10,506 bases of DNA from Campylobacterota bacterium (lineage in GTDB: Bacteria > Campylobacterota > Campylobacteria > Campylobacterales > Sulfurovaceae): positions 1 to 10,506 of the forward strand of contig DRQB01000055.1 of assembly GCA_011330645.1 (NCBI GenBank), read 5' to 3'. The translations under genes were made by a program, and so were the position numbers. This document shows, piece after piece, positions 1 through 5,991 of the stretch (its first letter is position 1; each line of letters begins with the position of its first letter). The notes under the pieces were generated by a model. The model ran no database searches and was not told where the DNA came from. It worked only from the letters and a program-made list of their open reading frames with translations.

Positions 1-437
1 CCCGTATCTAAGCCCTCTTCCATCAACATAGAAGTCACACCTGTTTTTTCATCACCATTGAGCAGCGACTGTTGTACAGGAGATGCACCTCTATATTGTG
101 GTAAAAGCGACGCATGCAGGTTGATACAGGGTGCAATATCTAGTATATTTTTAGGCAATATCTGCCCAAAAGCCGCCACGATGATAAAATCTGGTTTCTC
201 TTTTTCTATAGCCTCAAAAATACCCTCTTCAGAGAGTCTACTTGGCTGTAATACTTTTATATCATGTTCTTCTGCCAAAACCTTCACAGGTGGTGGGGTC
301 AAAACCTTTTTACGTCCTACAGGACGATCAGGCTGTGTTAACACCAATGATACATTCATATCTTCAGCATTCACTAAAGCCTCTAATATCTCTTTTGCAT
401 AATGGGGTGTACCCATGTAAACTATTTTATTTCTCAT
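1..437 (-). CDS. fmt: Methionyl-tRNA formyltransferase, N-terminal part (runs off window)
   Basis: Transfers a formyl group from 10-formyl-tetrahydrofolate to Met-tRNAfMet in the cytoplasm, preparing the initiator tRNA. The ATG is at 435-437 and 145 codons are visible before the left edge, so the C-terminal tRNA-binding domain is not seen. The start MRNKIVYMGTP is the usual Fmt opening. The formyltransferase signature INLHASLLPQYRGASP lies at residues 105-120. The three expected catalytic residues of the fold are present: N106 and H108 in that signature, and D144 in EEGLDT at the edge. The gene begins 10 bases after the proB stop, so it is very likely co-transcribed with obgE and proB. In Campylobacter the same order is followed by birA, which would lie outside this window. 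The identification is secure. Confidence 0.96.
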   Translation of the reverse strand, partial: MRNKIVYMGTPHYAKEILEALVNAEDMNVSLVLTQPDRPVGRKKVLTPPPVKVLAEEHDIKVLQPSRLSEEGIFEAIEKEKPDFIIVAAFGQILPKNILDIAPCINLHASLLPQYRGASPVQQSLLNGDEKTGVTSMLMEEGLDT

Positions 438-447
438 ATATATTCTC

Positions 448-1221
448 TTATTTAGTTTGTTTAAAAAGTGTCCCACCCACATGCTTACCTTCAACAAGAA
501 AAGCCTTCACATCACTAAGTTCAAACCCTGAAGCTAGAAACATCTCTCTACCATGTTTCATAAGGAAATCTGCCGATTGTAGTTTTGTAACTATGCCACC
601 TGTGGCAAATGCGTTGTTGGGTGTATGCTCTGCCTCTAGTTCATCTTGTGAGATTTCAGAGACTACTGCACGACGTTTTGCATCACTGTATTGATTGGGG
701 TCTTTGTCATAAAAGGCATCAATATCAGAAAGAATCACAAGCATCTTAGCATCAAAATAGTGTGCCACATGGGCTGAGAGTCTGTCATTGTCTCCAAAAA
801 CAAGTTCTTCTACACTCACGGTGTCATTTTCATTGATAATAGGCACAATATTGTTCTTTAATAATGTATCTATAGCTACTTTGGCATGTGCAATCTGCTC
901 TACAACCTCAAATACATCAGCACTTAAAAGTACTTGTGAGCAAAGATGTCCAAACTTAGCAAACTTTTCTTGATACATTTTGAGTAAAAGAGGTTGTCCT
1001 ATGGCTGCGAGTGCCTGTCTATTTGCAACACTGCTTCTATCTAGAGGTAAAAGTGTATGCCCTGCTGCCACAGCACCAGAACTTACCAATATTACTTCAT
1101 ATTTATGTGCTTTGAGTTCAGCAATCAGTTCAACAAGCGCCAACATCCGTGCTTTAGCGATAGCCCCATCTTGCGTCAATACATGAGAGCCTACTTTAAT
1201 AACAATGCGTTGCGATTTCAT
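448..1221 (-). CDS. proB: Glutamate 5-kinase, short form without PUA domain
   Basis: Phosphorylates L-glutamate to glutamyl 5-phosphate, the first step of proline synthesis. The 257-residue protein consists only of the amino-acid-kinase domain. Visible motifs are the N-terminal IVIKVGS (6-12, K9), VSSGAVAAG (46-54), INEND (129-133), FGDND (142-146), LSDIDAFYDKDP (164-175) and ATGGIVTKL (206-214). The C-terminal PUA domain of the roughly 367-residue E. coli enzyme is absent, which is usual for Campylobacterota as far as I know. The gene starts one base after the obgE stop (TAA at 1223-1225, ATG at 1219-1221), so translational coupling to obgE is likely. The neighbour has no metabolic link to proline, and proA is not in the window. 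Confidence 0.96.
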   Translation of the reverse strand: MKSQRIVIKVGSHVLTQDGAIAKARMLALVELIAELKAHKYEVILVSSGAVAAGHTLLPLDRSSVANRQALAAIGQPLLLKMYQEKFAKFGHLCSQVLLSADVFEVVEQIAHAKVAIDTLLKNNIVPIINENDTVSVEELVFGDNDRLSAHVAHYFDAKMLVILSDIDAFYDKDPNQYSDAKRRAVVSEISQDELEAEHTPNNAFATGGIVTKLQSADFLMKHGREMFLASGFELSDVKAFLVEGKHVGGTLFKQTK

Positions 1222-1222
1222 C

Positions 1223-2335
1223 TTACGCTTCTTGTTCTGCTTCTACATTTTTCACAAAATCACCTATAGCATAGCGCAACGCTTCAGTATTGATATGGGC
1301 AACCGATGAGATGGGTAAAACAAACAATGGCTTTTCTTGTGGTAAGTCTATCCCAAAGTCAGTTTTAAATCCATAACTCACATAAGACATATCTGCTTTG
1401 TATTTGCCTAATGTGTCATTTGACTCTAGTCCAATATCATCTAAAAATGTTTGTGTCAATGTATTCACTTCATCTTGCGAAAGAGAATCTATCTTGGTAA
1501 TAGCAATGGCATGTTTACGTGTAGCTAATGTCTCAGAATAACGCTGAAGCTCTACAAGCAGGGTCTCATACTGATATTTCATCTCTCTATAGTTTGCTGC
1601 ATCTATCATAAGTAGTAAAGTTTTGGTTCTCTCGATATGTTTTAAAAACTCTAAACCAAGCCCTCTACCATCACTCGCACCTTCTATAATACCAGGAATA
1701 TCTGCCATCATAAATGAATCAAAATCACCCACATGTACTACTCCCAGCTTAGGGGTAAGTGTTGTAAATTCATAGTTGGCTACTTGTGGTCTTGCATTTG
1801 ACAGTGTTGCAATAAGTGTAGACTTTCCTACATTTGGATATCCTACAAGTCCCACATCGGCGATGAGTTTCATCTCTAAACGTACTTGTTTAGTCATACC
1901 TGGAAGACCTGGCTGTGCATACGTTGGTCTTTGGTTAGAAGAAGATTTAAAGTGCATGTTACCTAAACCACCTTTTCCACCTTCTAAAAAGAGTATAACA
2001 TCCCCCTCATTGACTAAGTCCATAAGCTCTTCACCTGTCTCTATATCTACTACAGTAGTACCTGGAGGCACAGTAATCGTCATATCTTGACCTTTACGCC
2101 CGTAACACTTTCGCCCTTCTCCAGGACGACCATTCTCTGCTTTCATATGTTTACGTCCACGAAGCGCGGAGAGGGTATCTGTATTGTTATCTACTTTAAA
2201 AAATACAGCACCTCCACGTCCACCATCACCACCATCTGGACCACCATTGGCCACAAATTTCTCTGTCCAGAAAGAGATAGCACCTGCGCCACCTTTACCT
2301 GAACTAATCATCAGTTCTACACTATCTACAAACAT
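1223..2335 (-). CDS. obgE: Obg family GTPase
   Basis: Ribosome-associated GTPase acting in late 50S assembly and the stringent response. The 370-residue protein has the glycine-rich Obg fold at about 1-158 (GGPDGGDGGRGG at 31-42). The G domain follows with G1 GYPNVGKS (165-172), G2 TTLTP (191-195), G3 DIPG (212-215), G4 TKID (280-283) and G5 around SSV (343-345). G4 departs from the usual NKxD by carrying Thr for Asn. The C-terminus beyond the G domain is short (about 20 residues) and acidic. A ribosome binding site, AAGG, lies just upstream of the ATG at 2333-2335. Here obgE is separated from rplU-rpmA by a gene on the opposite strand and seems to have its own promoter, leading the obgE-proB-fmt operon. 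Confidence 0.97.
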   Translation of the reverse strand: MFVDSVELMISSGKGGAGAISFWTEKFVANGGPDGGDGGRGGAVFFKVDNNTDTLSALRGRKHMKAENGRPGEGRKCYGRKGQDMTITVPPGTTVVDIETGEELMDLVNEGDVILFLEGGKGGLGNMHFKSSSNQRPTYAQPGLPGMTKQVRLEMKLIADVGLVGYPNVGKSTLIATLSNARPQVANYEFTTLTPKLGVVHVGDFDSFMMADIPGIIEGASDGRGLGLEFLKHIERTKTLLLMIDAANYREMKYQYETLLVELQRYSETLATRKHAIAITKIDSLSQDEVNTLTQTFLDDIGLESNDTLGKYKADMSYVSYGFKTDFGIDLPQEKPLFVLPISSVAHINTEALRYAIGDFVKNVEAEQEA

Positions 2336-2369
2336 CTATTTAACCTTTTTATCTATGAAAATTACTGTC

Positions 2370-2378
2370 ACTATAACA
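2370..2378 (-). promoter_or_regulatory. Predicted promoter (extended -10) for obgE-proB-fmt
   Basis: On the minus strand the bases read TGTTATAGT, a good match to the extended -10 TGnTATAAT used by the housekeeping sigma factor in Campylobacterota. It sits about 35 bases upstream of the obgE ATG, with AAAAAGG as ribosome binding site between. There is no convincing -35 box, which is normal for this group. A promoter is expected here because an opposite-strand gene isolates obgE from the rplU-rpmA promoter. It is a prediction from motif and position only. Confidence 0.45.
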
Positions 2379-2423
2379 ATAATAAATGAATTACATGATT
2401 ATATCTAAATTAAGAAAATTATT

Positions 2424-2432
2424 TGATATAAT
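2424..2432 (+). promoter_or_regulatory. Predicted promoter (extended -10) for the small lipoprotein-like gene
   Basis: The bases read TGATATAAT, a perfect extended -10, 32 bases before the ATG at 2465. It is followed by the ribosome binding site TTAGGGA at 2450-2456. It is divergent from the obgE promoter at 2370-2378, with about 45 bases between the two -10 elements, so a regulator bound here could affect both. Confidence 0.6.
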
Positions 2433-2464
2433 TTACCAAACAAAATATGTTAGGGAAATAATTA

Positions 2465-2764
2465 ATGACATTTACAAAAACTATTTTACTGACAAGTACT
2501 ATTTTCATATATAATGCTTGTACACCTAAAGAAATTCCTGCACATGAAGGTGGTTACTATTACCATGAGATTTACTTTGGTGTTAATTTAACAGATGCCT
2601 ATAAAAAAGGTATTCGTGATGGTTGTACAACTTCTATTGGAACATATAAAAAATCACATTGGTTTTTTAAACATAAACAAGCATATGTCGATGGTTGGTT
2701 CTTAGGGAGAAATAAATGTCGGGATTTACTGAAAATTGATGAGAATGGAGATTTGATACTCTAA
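2465..2764 (+). CDS. Small lipoprotein-like protein with DGC / GWxxGxxxC motifs
   Basis: A 99-residue protein and the only plus-strand gene. The N-terminus MTFTK is followed by the hydrophobic stretch TILLTSTIFIYNA and Cys19. This resembles a lipoprotein signal, but Tyr and Asn at -3 and -2 make the lipobox atypical. The mature part contains GIRDGCTTSIGTYKK (about 49-63) and AYVDGWFLGRNKC (about 73-85). This spaced DGC ... GWxxGxxxC pattern recalls small cysteine-pair lipoproteins found across proteobacteria, whose function I do not know; the two cysteines could form a disulfide in the periplasm. A consensus extended -10 and a good ribosome binding site support expression. It interrupts the usual rpmA-obgE junction. 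I assign no function. Confidence 0.8.
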   Translation: MTFTKTILLTSTIFIYNACTPKEIPAHEGGYYYHEIYFGVNLTDAYKKGIRDGCTTSIGTYKKSHWFFKHKQAYVDGWFLGRNKCRDLLKIDENGDLIL

Positions 2765-2778
2765 AGTATCGAGAAAGG

Positions 2779-2803
2779 ATAAGCCCGAAAACTTCGGACT
2801 CAT
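2779..2803 (-). terminator. Hairpin terminator after rpmA
   Basis: On the minus strand, an 11-base-pair stem (ATGAGTCCGAA / TTCGGGCTTAT, two G-U pairs) closes a three-base loop GTT, starting 6 bases after the rpmA stop. The tail CCTTTCTC is only moderately U-rich, so efficiency is uncertain. In the plus direction the two G-U pairs become C-A mismatches. The hairpin therefore fits termination of rplU-rpmA better than termination of the converging plus-strand gene. Confidence 0.6.
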
Positions 2804-2809
2804 TCTAAA

Positions 2810-3064
2810 TTATGCAGGTACTACTGAAACTTTTTTCTGACTAGCAGTTTTGTTATCAAACTTCACTACACCTTCAACAAGTGCAAATATAGTATGGTCT
2901 TTACCCATTCCTACACCATTACCTGGGTGAACTTTTGTTCCTCTTTGTCTGATGATAATGTTACCTGGGATAACTGCTTCACCACCAAATTTTTTAACGC
3001 CTAAACGACGTCCAGCTGAATCACGGTTATTCTGAGTGGATCCTTGACCTTTCTTATGTGCCAT
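2810..3064 (-). CDS. rpmA: 50S ribosomal protein L27
   Basis: Component of the large ribosomal subunit whose N-terminal tail reaches towards the peptidyl-transferase centre. The 84-residue sequence has the standard start MAHKKGQGSTQNNRDSAGRR and the core IIIRQRGTKVHPGNGVGMGKDHT. There is no cleavable N-terminal extension of the Firmicutes type. It follows rplU after 31 bases carrying its own ribosome binding site and is followed by a hairpin terminator. Secure. Confidence 0.99.
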   Translation of the reverse strand: MAHKKGQGSTQNNRDSAGRRLGVKKFGGEAVIPGNIIIRQRGTKVHPGNGVGMGKDHTIFALVEGVVKFDNKTASQKKVSVVPA

Positions 3065-3095
3065 ACTGTGCTCCTTCTTTTATTGTTTTAGCGTC

Positions 3096-3401
3096 TTACG
3101 CTATTTTAGTAATTCTAACTCTTGTAAAGTCTCTTCTGAAACCACGCTTGAGTTTTGAATCTTTTCTTCTTCTTTTCTTGTAGATGATAACTTTTTTATC
3201 TCTACCTTCATTGATTACTTCACCTTTAACCACTGCACCCTCTACGAAAGGAGTACCTACAGTTAAGTCACCATTGTCTACTGCAAGAACTTCTTTAAAT
3301 TCTACAGCTGATTTTGGATCAAGACCCATGTTGTCAAAACAGATGATATCACCTTCTTGAACTTTGAATTGTTGACCACTTGCTTTAATGATTGCGTACA
3401 T
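3096..3401 (-). CDS. rplU: 50S ribosomal protein L21
   Basis: Large-subunit protein that binds 23S rRNA. The 101-residue sequence opens with MYAIIKASGQQFKVQEGDII and contains the basic YKKRRRKDSKLKRGFRR segment (about 74-90) near the C-terminus, as expected for L21. The ribosome binding site AAAGGG precedes the ATG at 3399-3401 at good spacing. A perfect TATAAT -10 lies about 40 bases upstream. First gene of the rplU-rpmA unit. Confidence 0.99.
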   Translation of the reverse strand: MYAIIKASGQQFKVQEGDIICFDNMGLDPKSAVEFKEVLAVDNGDLTVGTPFVEGAVVKGEVINEGRDKKVIIYKKRRRKDSKLKRGFRRDFTRVRITKIA

Positions 3402-3440
3402 TGCAAACCCTTTATATCTATGTATTTTAAAAAGTTCGTG

Positions 3441-3446
3441 ATTATA
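3441..3446 (-). promoter_or_regulatory. Predicted promoter (-10) for rplU-rpmA
   Basis: The minus strand reads TTTTGGGTATAATCAC, with a perfect TATAAT at 3441-3446, about 40 bases before the rplU start. The upstream part (about 3450-3480) is AT-rich, which is typical of promoters in this group that lack a -35 box. A strong promoter is expected ahead of ribosomal protein genes. Confidence 0.65.
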
Positions 3447-3499
3447 CCCAAAACTATTTTAATCTAATTTTAAACCCATACACTATTTAAAGATTTAGC

Positions 3500-3889
3500 C
3501 TAAAAAGTATAATCTGCACCTGCAAGGGCAATACATTCTATCTCTACTAACGCATTCTTAGGTAATGTTTTTACTGCTATCGTACTACGTGCTGGTTTAT
3601 GCATACCAAAGTAATGTGCATACACGTTATTCACCACTTCAAAGTCATTCATATCTGACAAATAGATAGTTGTTTTTATAACATCGTTAAAGTGTGCACC
3701 GGCAGCTTCAAGTACATAAAAGAGATTTTTCATGACTTGGTGTGTTTGATGTTCTACATTTCTCGTTTCCATAGTACCATCAGGCATTAATGCAATCTGC
3801 CCTGAAGTATAAATAAATCCATTTGCTTCAATGGCTTGTGAATATGGTCCTATTGCCGCTGGTGCCTCTTTTGTCTCAATAAATTTCAT
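3500..3889 (-). CDS. ridA: RidA family enamine/imine deaminase
   Basis: Hydrolyses reactive enamine/imine intermediates such as 2-aminoacrylate released by PLP enzymes, protecting PLP enzymes in the cytoplasm. The 129-residue protein (typical length) has the family opening APAAIGPYSQAI (9-20), FIYTSGQIAL (25-34), the KPARSTIAV segment (98-106) with the key Arg at 101, and the closing VEIECIA (115-121). The start is at 3887-3889, with the ribosome binding site AGGAGA at 3899-3904. It lies 39 bases downstream of the small lipoprotein gene, so it is possibly co-transcribed with it. Homologues are sometimes labelled YjgF or TdcF; true RidA activity is the likeliest reading, not proven. Confidence 0.95.
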   Translation of the reverse strand: MKFIETKEAPAAIGPYSQAIEANGFIYTSGQIALMPDGTMETRNVEHQTHQVMKNLFYVLEAAGAHFNDVIKTTIYLSDMNDFEVVNNVYAHYFGMHKPARSTIAVKTLPKNALVEIECIALAGADYTF

Positions 3890-3928
3890 TTTTAAATATC
3901 TCCTGTTTTATATCAATGAATTTTGTTA

Positions 3929-4264
3929 TTAATTGTGTTCATAGAACACATAAGATGTTGAATAGTCAGAAAACTCAAAATAAACTTTCTTTTCTCCTGC
4001 ATCTTTTTTACCATTTAGATTTAAATCATCTATCCCATATCCATATCGGTATGGTCTTGATCCACCATCTGTTGTACCTTTAGCTGTAGAAAGTTTATCA
4101 ATTTGTATAAACTTATGCACAAGTTTATTGCCCGCATAGATATCAAGCACCCCATTGGTTCCTGTCCAGTTTTGCAATGAACGACTCAGTGAATTTTGCG
4201 TCTCTTGTGTACATCCTGCAAAAAATAACATTAGTATAGATATCAATAATATTTTTAATTTCAT
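3929..4264 (-). CDS. Small lipoprotein with an EF-hand-like loop, function unknown
   Basis: A longer reading frame reaches 4351, but that would overlap the upstream gene. The ATG at 4262-4264 follows an ideal ribosome binding site GAGGAG (4271-4276) and begins a textbook lipoprotein signal: MKLKILLISILMLFFAGC, lipobox FAGC, lipidated Cys18. That gives 111 residues, of which about 94 form the mature lipoprotein, probably in the periplasm. The mature part contains NGVLDIYAGNKLVHKFIQID and SRPYRYGYGIDDLNLNGKKD. DLNLNGKKDAGE resembles a calcium-binding DxNxNGxxDxGE loop, and the protein closes with VYFEFSDYSTSYVFYE. I know no assigned function. It lies 34 bases after the MoeB-like gene, with a possible promoter in between, and 39 bases before ridA. 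Confidence 0.85.
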   Translation of the reverse strand: MKLKILLISILMLFFAGCTQETQNSLSRSLQNWTGTNGVLDIYAGNKLVHKFIQIDKLSTAKGTTDGGSRPYRYGYGIDDLNLNGKKDAGEKKVYFEFSDYSTSYVFYEHN

Positions 4265-4286
4265 AGTCTTCTCCTCAATTTTTAAT

Positions 4287-4295
4287 ATTGTAACA
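4287..4295 (-). promoter_or_regulatory. Possible promoter (extended -10) for the small lipoprotein gene
   Basis: The minus strand reads TGTTACAAT, one mismatch from TGnTATAAT, about 23 bases before the lipoprotein start. Transcription from it would give a leader of about 16 bases that still contains the ribosome binding site. It lies directly beside the MoeB-like stop codon. Read-through from the metX operon is the alternative. Confidence 0.35.
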
Positions 4296-4298
4296 CTA

Positions 4299-4973
4299 TT
4301 AGGCTTTTGGCATTCCAAATTTCTGGGTAATAAGTTCACCTTCATCATCAAAATAGAGATAATACAACTTATCTTTCTTCACAGATAAGCCTGCAAGGTA
4401 TCTTAATGCCAAGTTTGCCTGAAGCGACCCGATATGCATCACAATAGGTGCAGTAATACCACCGGGTTTATGATCTGAGATATTAAAGACTTGAAAGTTT
4501 GCCTCATCAAAGAAACAAACTTGTCCGTTGAACTCTTCGACTGAAGCATATACCCATGGGATTTTTGTTGCTTTGGCATGTTTGTCTATCTCTCCACGCA
4601 CAGGCAGATTGTCTGTAGCATCTAGTATGAGATCATAACTGTTACCCATCTCTTTAAAATCTTCAAAACGCATATCAAAAGCCACTGCTTTGACAAAAGG
4701 ATTTTTCGACTCCACAAGTGCACATACTGCTTTGGCTTTATTTTTGCCTTCATCATTTAGTGTAAAGGCTATCTGTCTGTGAATGTTATGAGAAGAGACC
4801 GTATCAAAGTCGACCATATGTATCTCACCTATACCTGAAGTTCCCAGTGCCATAGCAAGCGTACAGCCAAGTCCACCTGAACCGATAATAGCGATTTTCT
4901 TTTTCTCCAAACTCTGTTGAACATTAGAACCCCATAGTTGTATCTGTCTGTTAAAGTATTCTCTTTGTGTCAT
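4299..4973 (-). CDS. ThiF/MoeB/HesA family adenylyltransferase, short zinc-less form
   Basis: Members of this E1-like family adenylate the C-terminal Gly-Gly of a ubiquitin-like sulfur carrier (MoaD, ThiS and similar). The 224-residue protein opens with REYFNRQIQLWG. It has the nucleotide-binding loop IIGSGGLGC (29-37), DFDTVSSHNIHRQ with the Arg expected to contact ATP, and LDATDNLPVR. It closes with GGITAPIVMHIGSLQANLALRYLAG. The CxxC pairs that bind structural zinc in E. coli MoeB are missing; the only cysteines are at about 37, 84 and 152. There is no rhodanese domain. It overlaps the upstream nitrilase-like gene by one base (TAATG). The family is certain; whether it serves MoaD, ThiS or another partner cannot be told from the sequence, so I give no symbol. 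Confidence 0.92.
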   Translation of the reverse strand: MTQREYFNRQIQLWGSNVQQSLEKKKIAIIGSGGLGCTLAMALGTSGIGEIHMVDFDTVSSHNIHRQIAFTLNDEGKNKAKAVCALVESKNPFVKAVAFDMRFEDFKEMGNSYDLILDATDNLPVRGEIDKHAKATKIPWVYASVEEFNGQVCFFDEANFQVFNISDHKPGGITAPIVMHIGSLQANLALRYLAGLSVKKDKLYYLYFDDEGELITQKFGMPKA

Positions 4974-5785
4974 TACGCTTGCTCCTCTCTTAATTTTAAT
5001 TCTCTCTCAAATCCCCATGCTTTACGATGTTCTGAAACCTCAGCTTTCTCTATCACTTCTACCAGCATAGACTCTTTATCTTCAAGCATCATCTCTACTT
5101 CACCCTCTGGGGAAACAAGCATCGTATCACCATAAAACTTCCACTTCACTTCATCATCACTATACTCACCCAGTCTATTGGCACGCAGTACGTAACATCC
5201 ATGCAAAAAGGCTTTGGTTTTGATGATCTCTCTCCACCTGTTATGTGAGCCAAAAGTAGAAGCAGTAGGGAGTAAAACCAAATCTACTTTCTTTCGTGTC
5301 ACCTGTTCCCAAAAAGGGTCAAAATGCAGCTCAAAACCAGCCATTACCATTACTTTAAAACCTTTTATAGTAAATGTCATTGCATCCTTCAAAGGTACTA
5401 CTTTATTGGAAAAAAACTTCTTCTCATTCCAGTGTGTATAAGGAAGTAAAATCTGCTGTTCATAATAACGTGTATTTTTAGGTGTGATTTTCACAATGGT
5501 TTTGTAATACCCATCTTTTTTAGTAATGATAATAGGTGCCACAAAAATAATGTCATATTTAATAGAAAGATTTTTAAGTAGTTCAAGATGCTTAGTCGTT
5601 TGCGCTTTCACCATATTTGGAGCCATGGTTGCAAACTCTTTAAAAAAGTGGTTTAACACATACTCACCAAGAAGCATAACATCTGCTCCACGCTCATGTG
5701 CTTTTTTCAAGTAAAACTCTAGTCGTGTTGCATTCATACCAAGAGTTGGCAGTTGAAGTGCCGCAACGACTAGCTGTTTAGACAT
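4973..5785 (-). CDS. Nitrilase-fold (carbon-nitrogen hydrolase-like) protein lacking catalytic Cys and Lys
   Basis: The 270-residue protein has the length and landmarks of the carbon-nitrogen hydrolase superfamily: N-terminal VVAALQLPTLGMNATRLEFY, the first Glu in LLGEYV (E41), the second Glu region NEKKFF (120-125), LLPTAS (171-176), VLRANRLGEY (199-208) and FYGDTMLVSPEGEV (217-230). Active members use a Glu-Lys-Cys triad. Here the lysine segment reads YEQQILLPY (108-116) with Gln in place of Lys. The nucleophile segment reads MAGFELHFDP (148-157), with Gly150 or Ala149 where Cys is expected. The only cysteine, C197, is elsewhere. The frame is intact and coupled by TAATG overlaps to xseB and the MoeB-like gene. 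Inference: a catalytically dead or re-purposed member, not a working amidase. Confidence 0.9.
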   Translation of the reverse strand: MSKQLVVAALQLPTLGMNATRLEFYLKKAHERGADVMLLGEYVLNHFFKEFATMAPNMVKAQTTKHLELLKNLSIKYDIIFVAPIIITKKDGYYKTIVKITPKNTRYYEQQILLPYTHWNEKKFFSNKVVPLKDAMTFTIKGFKVMVMAGFELHFDPFWEQVTRKKVDLVLLPTASTFGSHNRWREIIKTKAFLHGCYVLRANRLGEYSDDEVKWKFYGDTMLVSPEGEVEMMLEDKESMLVEVIEKAEVSEHRKAWGFERELKLREEQA

Positions 5786-5991
5786 TAGTCACTCTCCACA
5801 TTCTGGTTGGCTTGATCGATGATTGTTATCTTCGTTTTTGCCTCTTCTATCAGTGTTTGTGCTTCTTTAATGTTCTTTAAACCCTCTTCATAAAGCTTCA
5901 CTGACTCTTCGAGTGTTATCTCAGGATCCATAAGCTTTTCAAGTAGCTCTTTTGAGTGTTCTAACTTCTCTTCAAATGTATTGTTCTTCAT
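5785..5991 (-). CDS. xseB: Exodeoxyribonuclease VII small subunit
   Basis: Small subunit of exonuclease VII, which degrades single-stranded DNA together with XseA. The 68-residue, charged, helical protein has the family pattern: FEEKLEHSKELLEKL, the conserved ITLEESVKLYEEGLKNI (25-41), then a coiled segment ending in TKITIIDQ. Its start overlaps the metX stop by one base, and its stop overlaps the start of the nitrilase-like gene by one base (TAATG both times), which points to translational coupling. xseA is not in the window. Confidence 0.93.
   Translation of the reverse strand: MKNNTFEEKLEHSKELLEKLMDPEITLEESVKLYEEGLKNIKEAQTLIEEAKTKITIIDQANQNVESD

Noticed and set aside
242..694. Plus-strand open frame of 150 codons across the fmt-proB junction
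   Set aside because: Antisense to two clearly identified genes, with no ribosome binding site and no recognisable motifs.
3907..3915. TGATATAAA as an extended -10 for ridA
   Set aside because: Transcription would begin inside the ribosome binding site at 3899-3904, so it cannot give a normally translated message.
4265..4351. N-terminal extension of the small lipoprotein to an upstream ATG
   Set aside because: It would overlap the MoeB-like gene and bury the signal peptide. The internal ATG at 4262-4264 has an ideal ribosome binding site and a proper lipoprotein signal.
5330..5345. Frameshift or pseudogene explanation for the missing nitrilase Cys
   Set aside because: The reading frame is continuous and well conserved on both sides of the site, and the Lys is missing as well, so decay by frameshift does not explain it.
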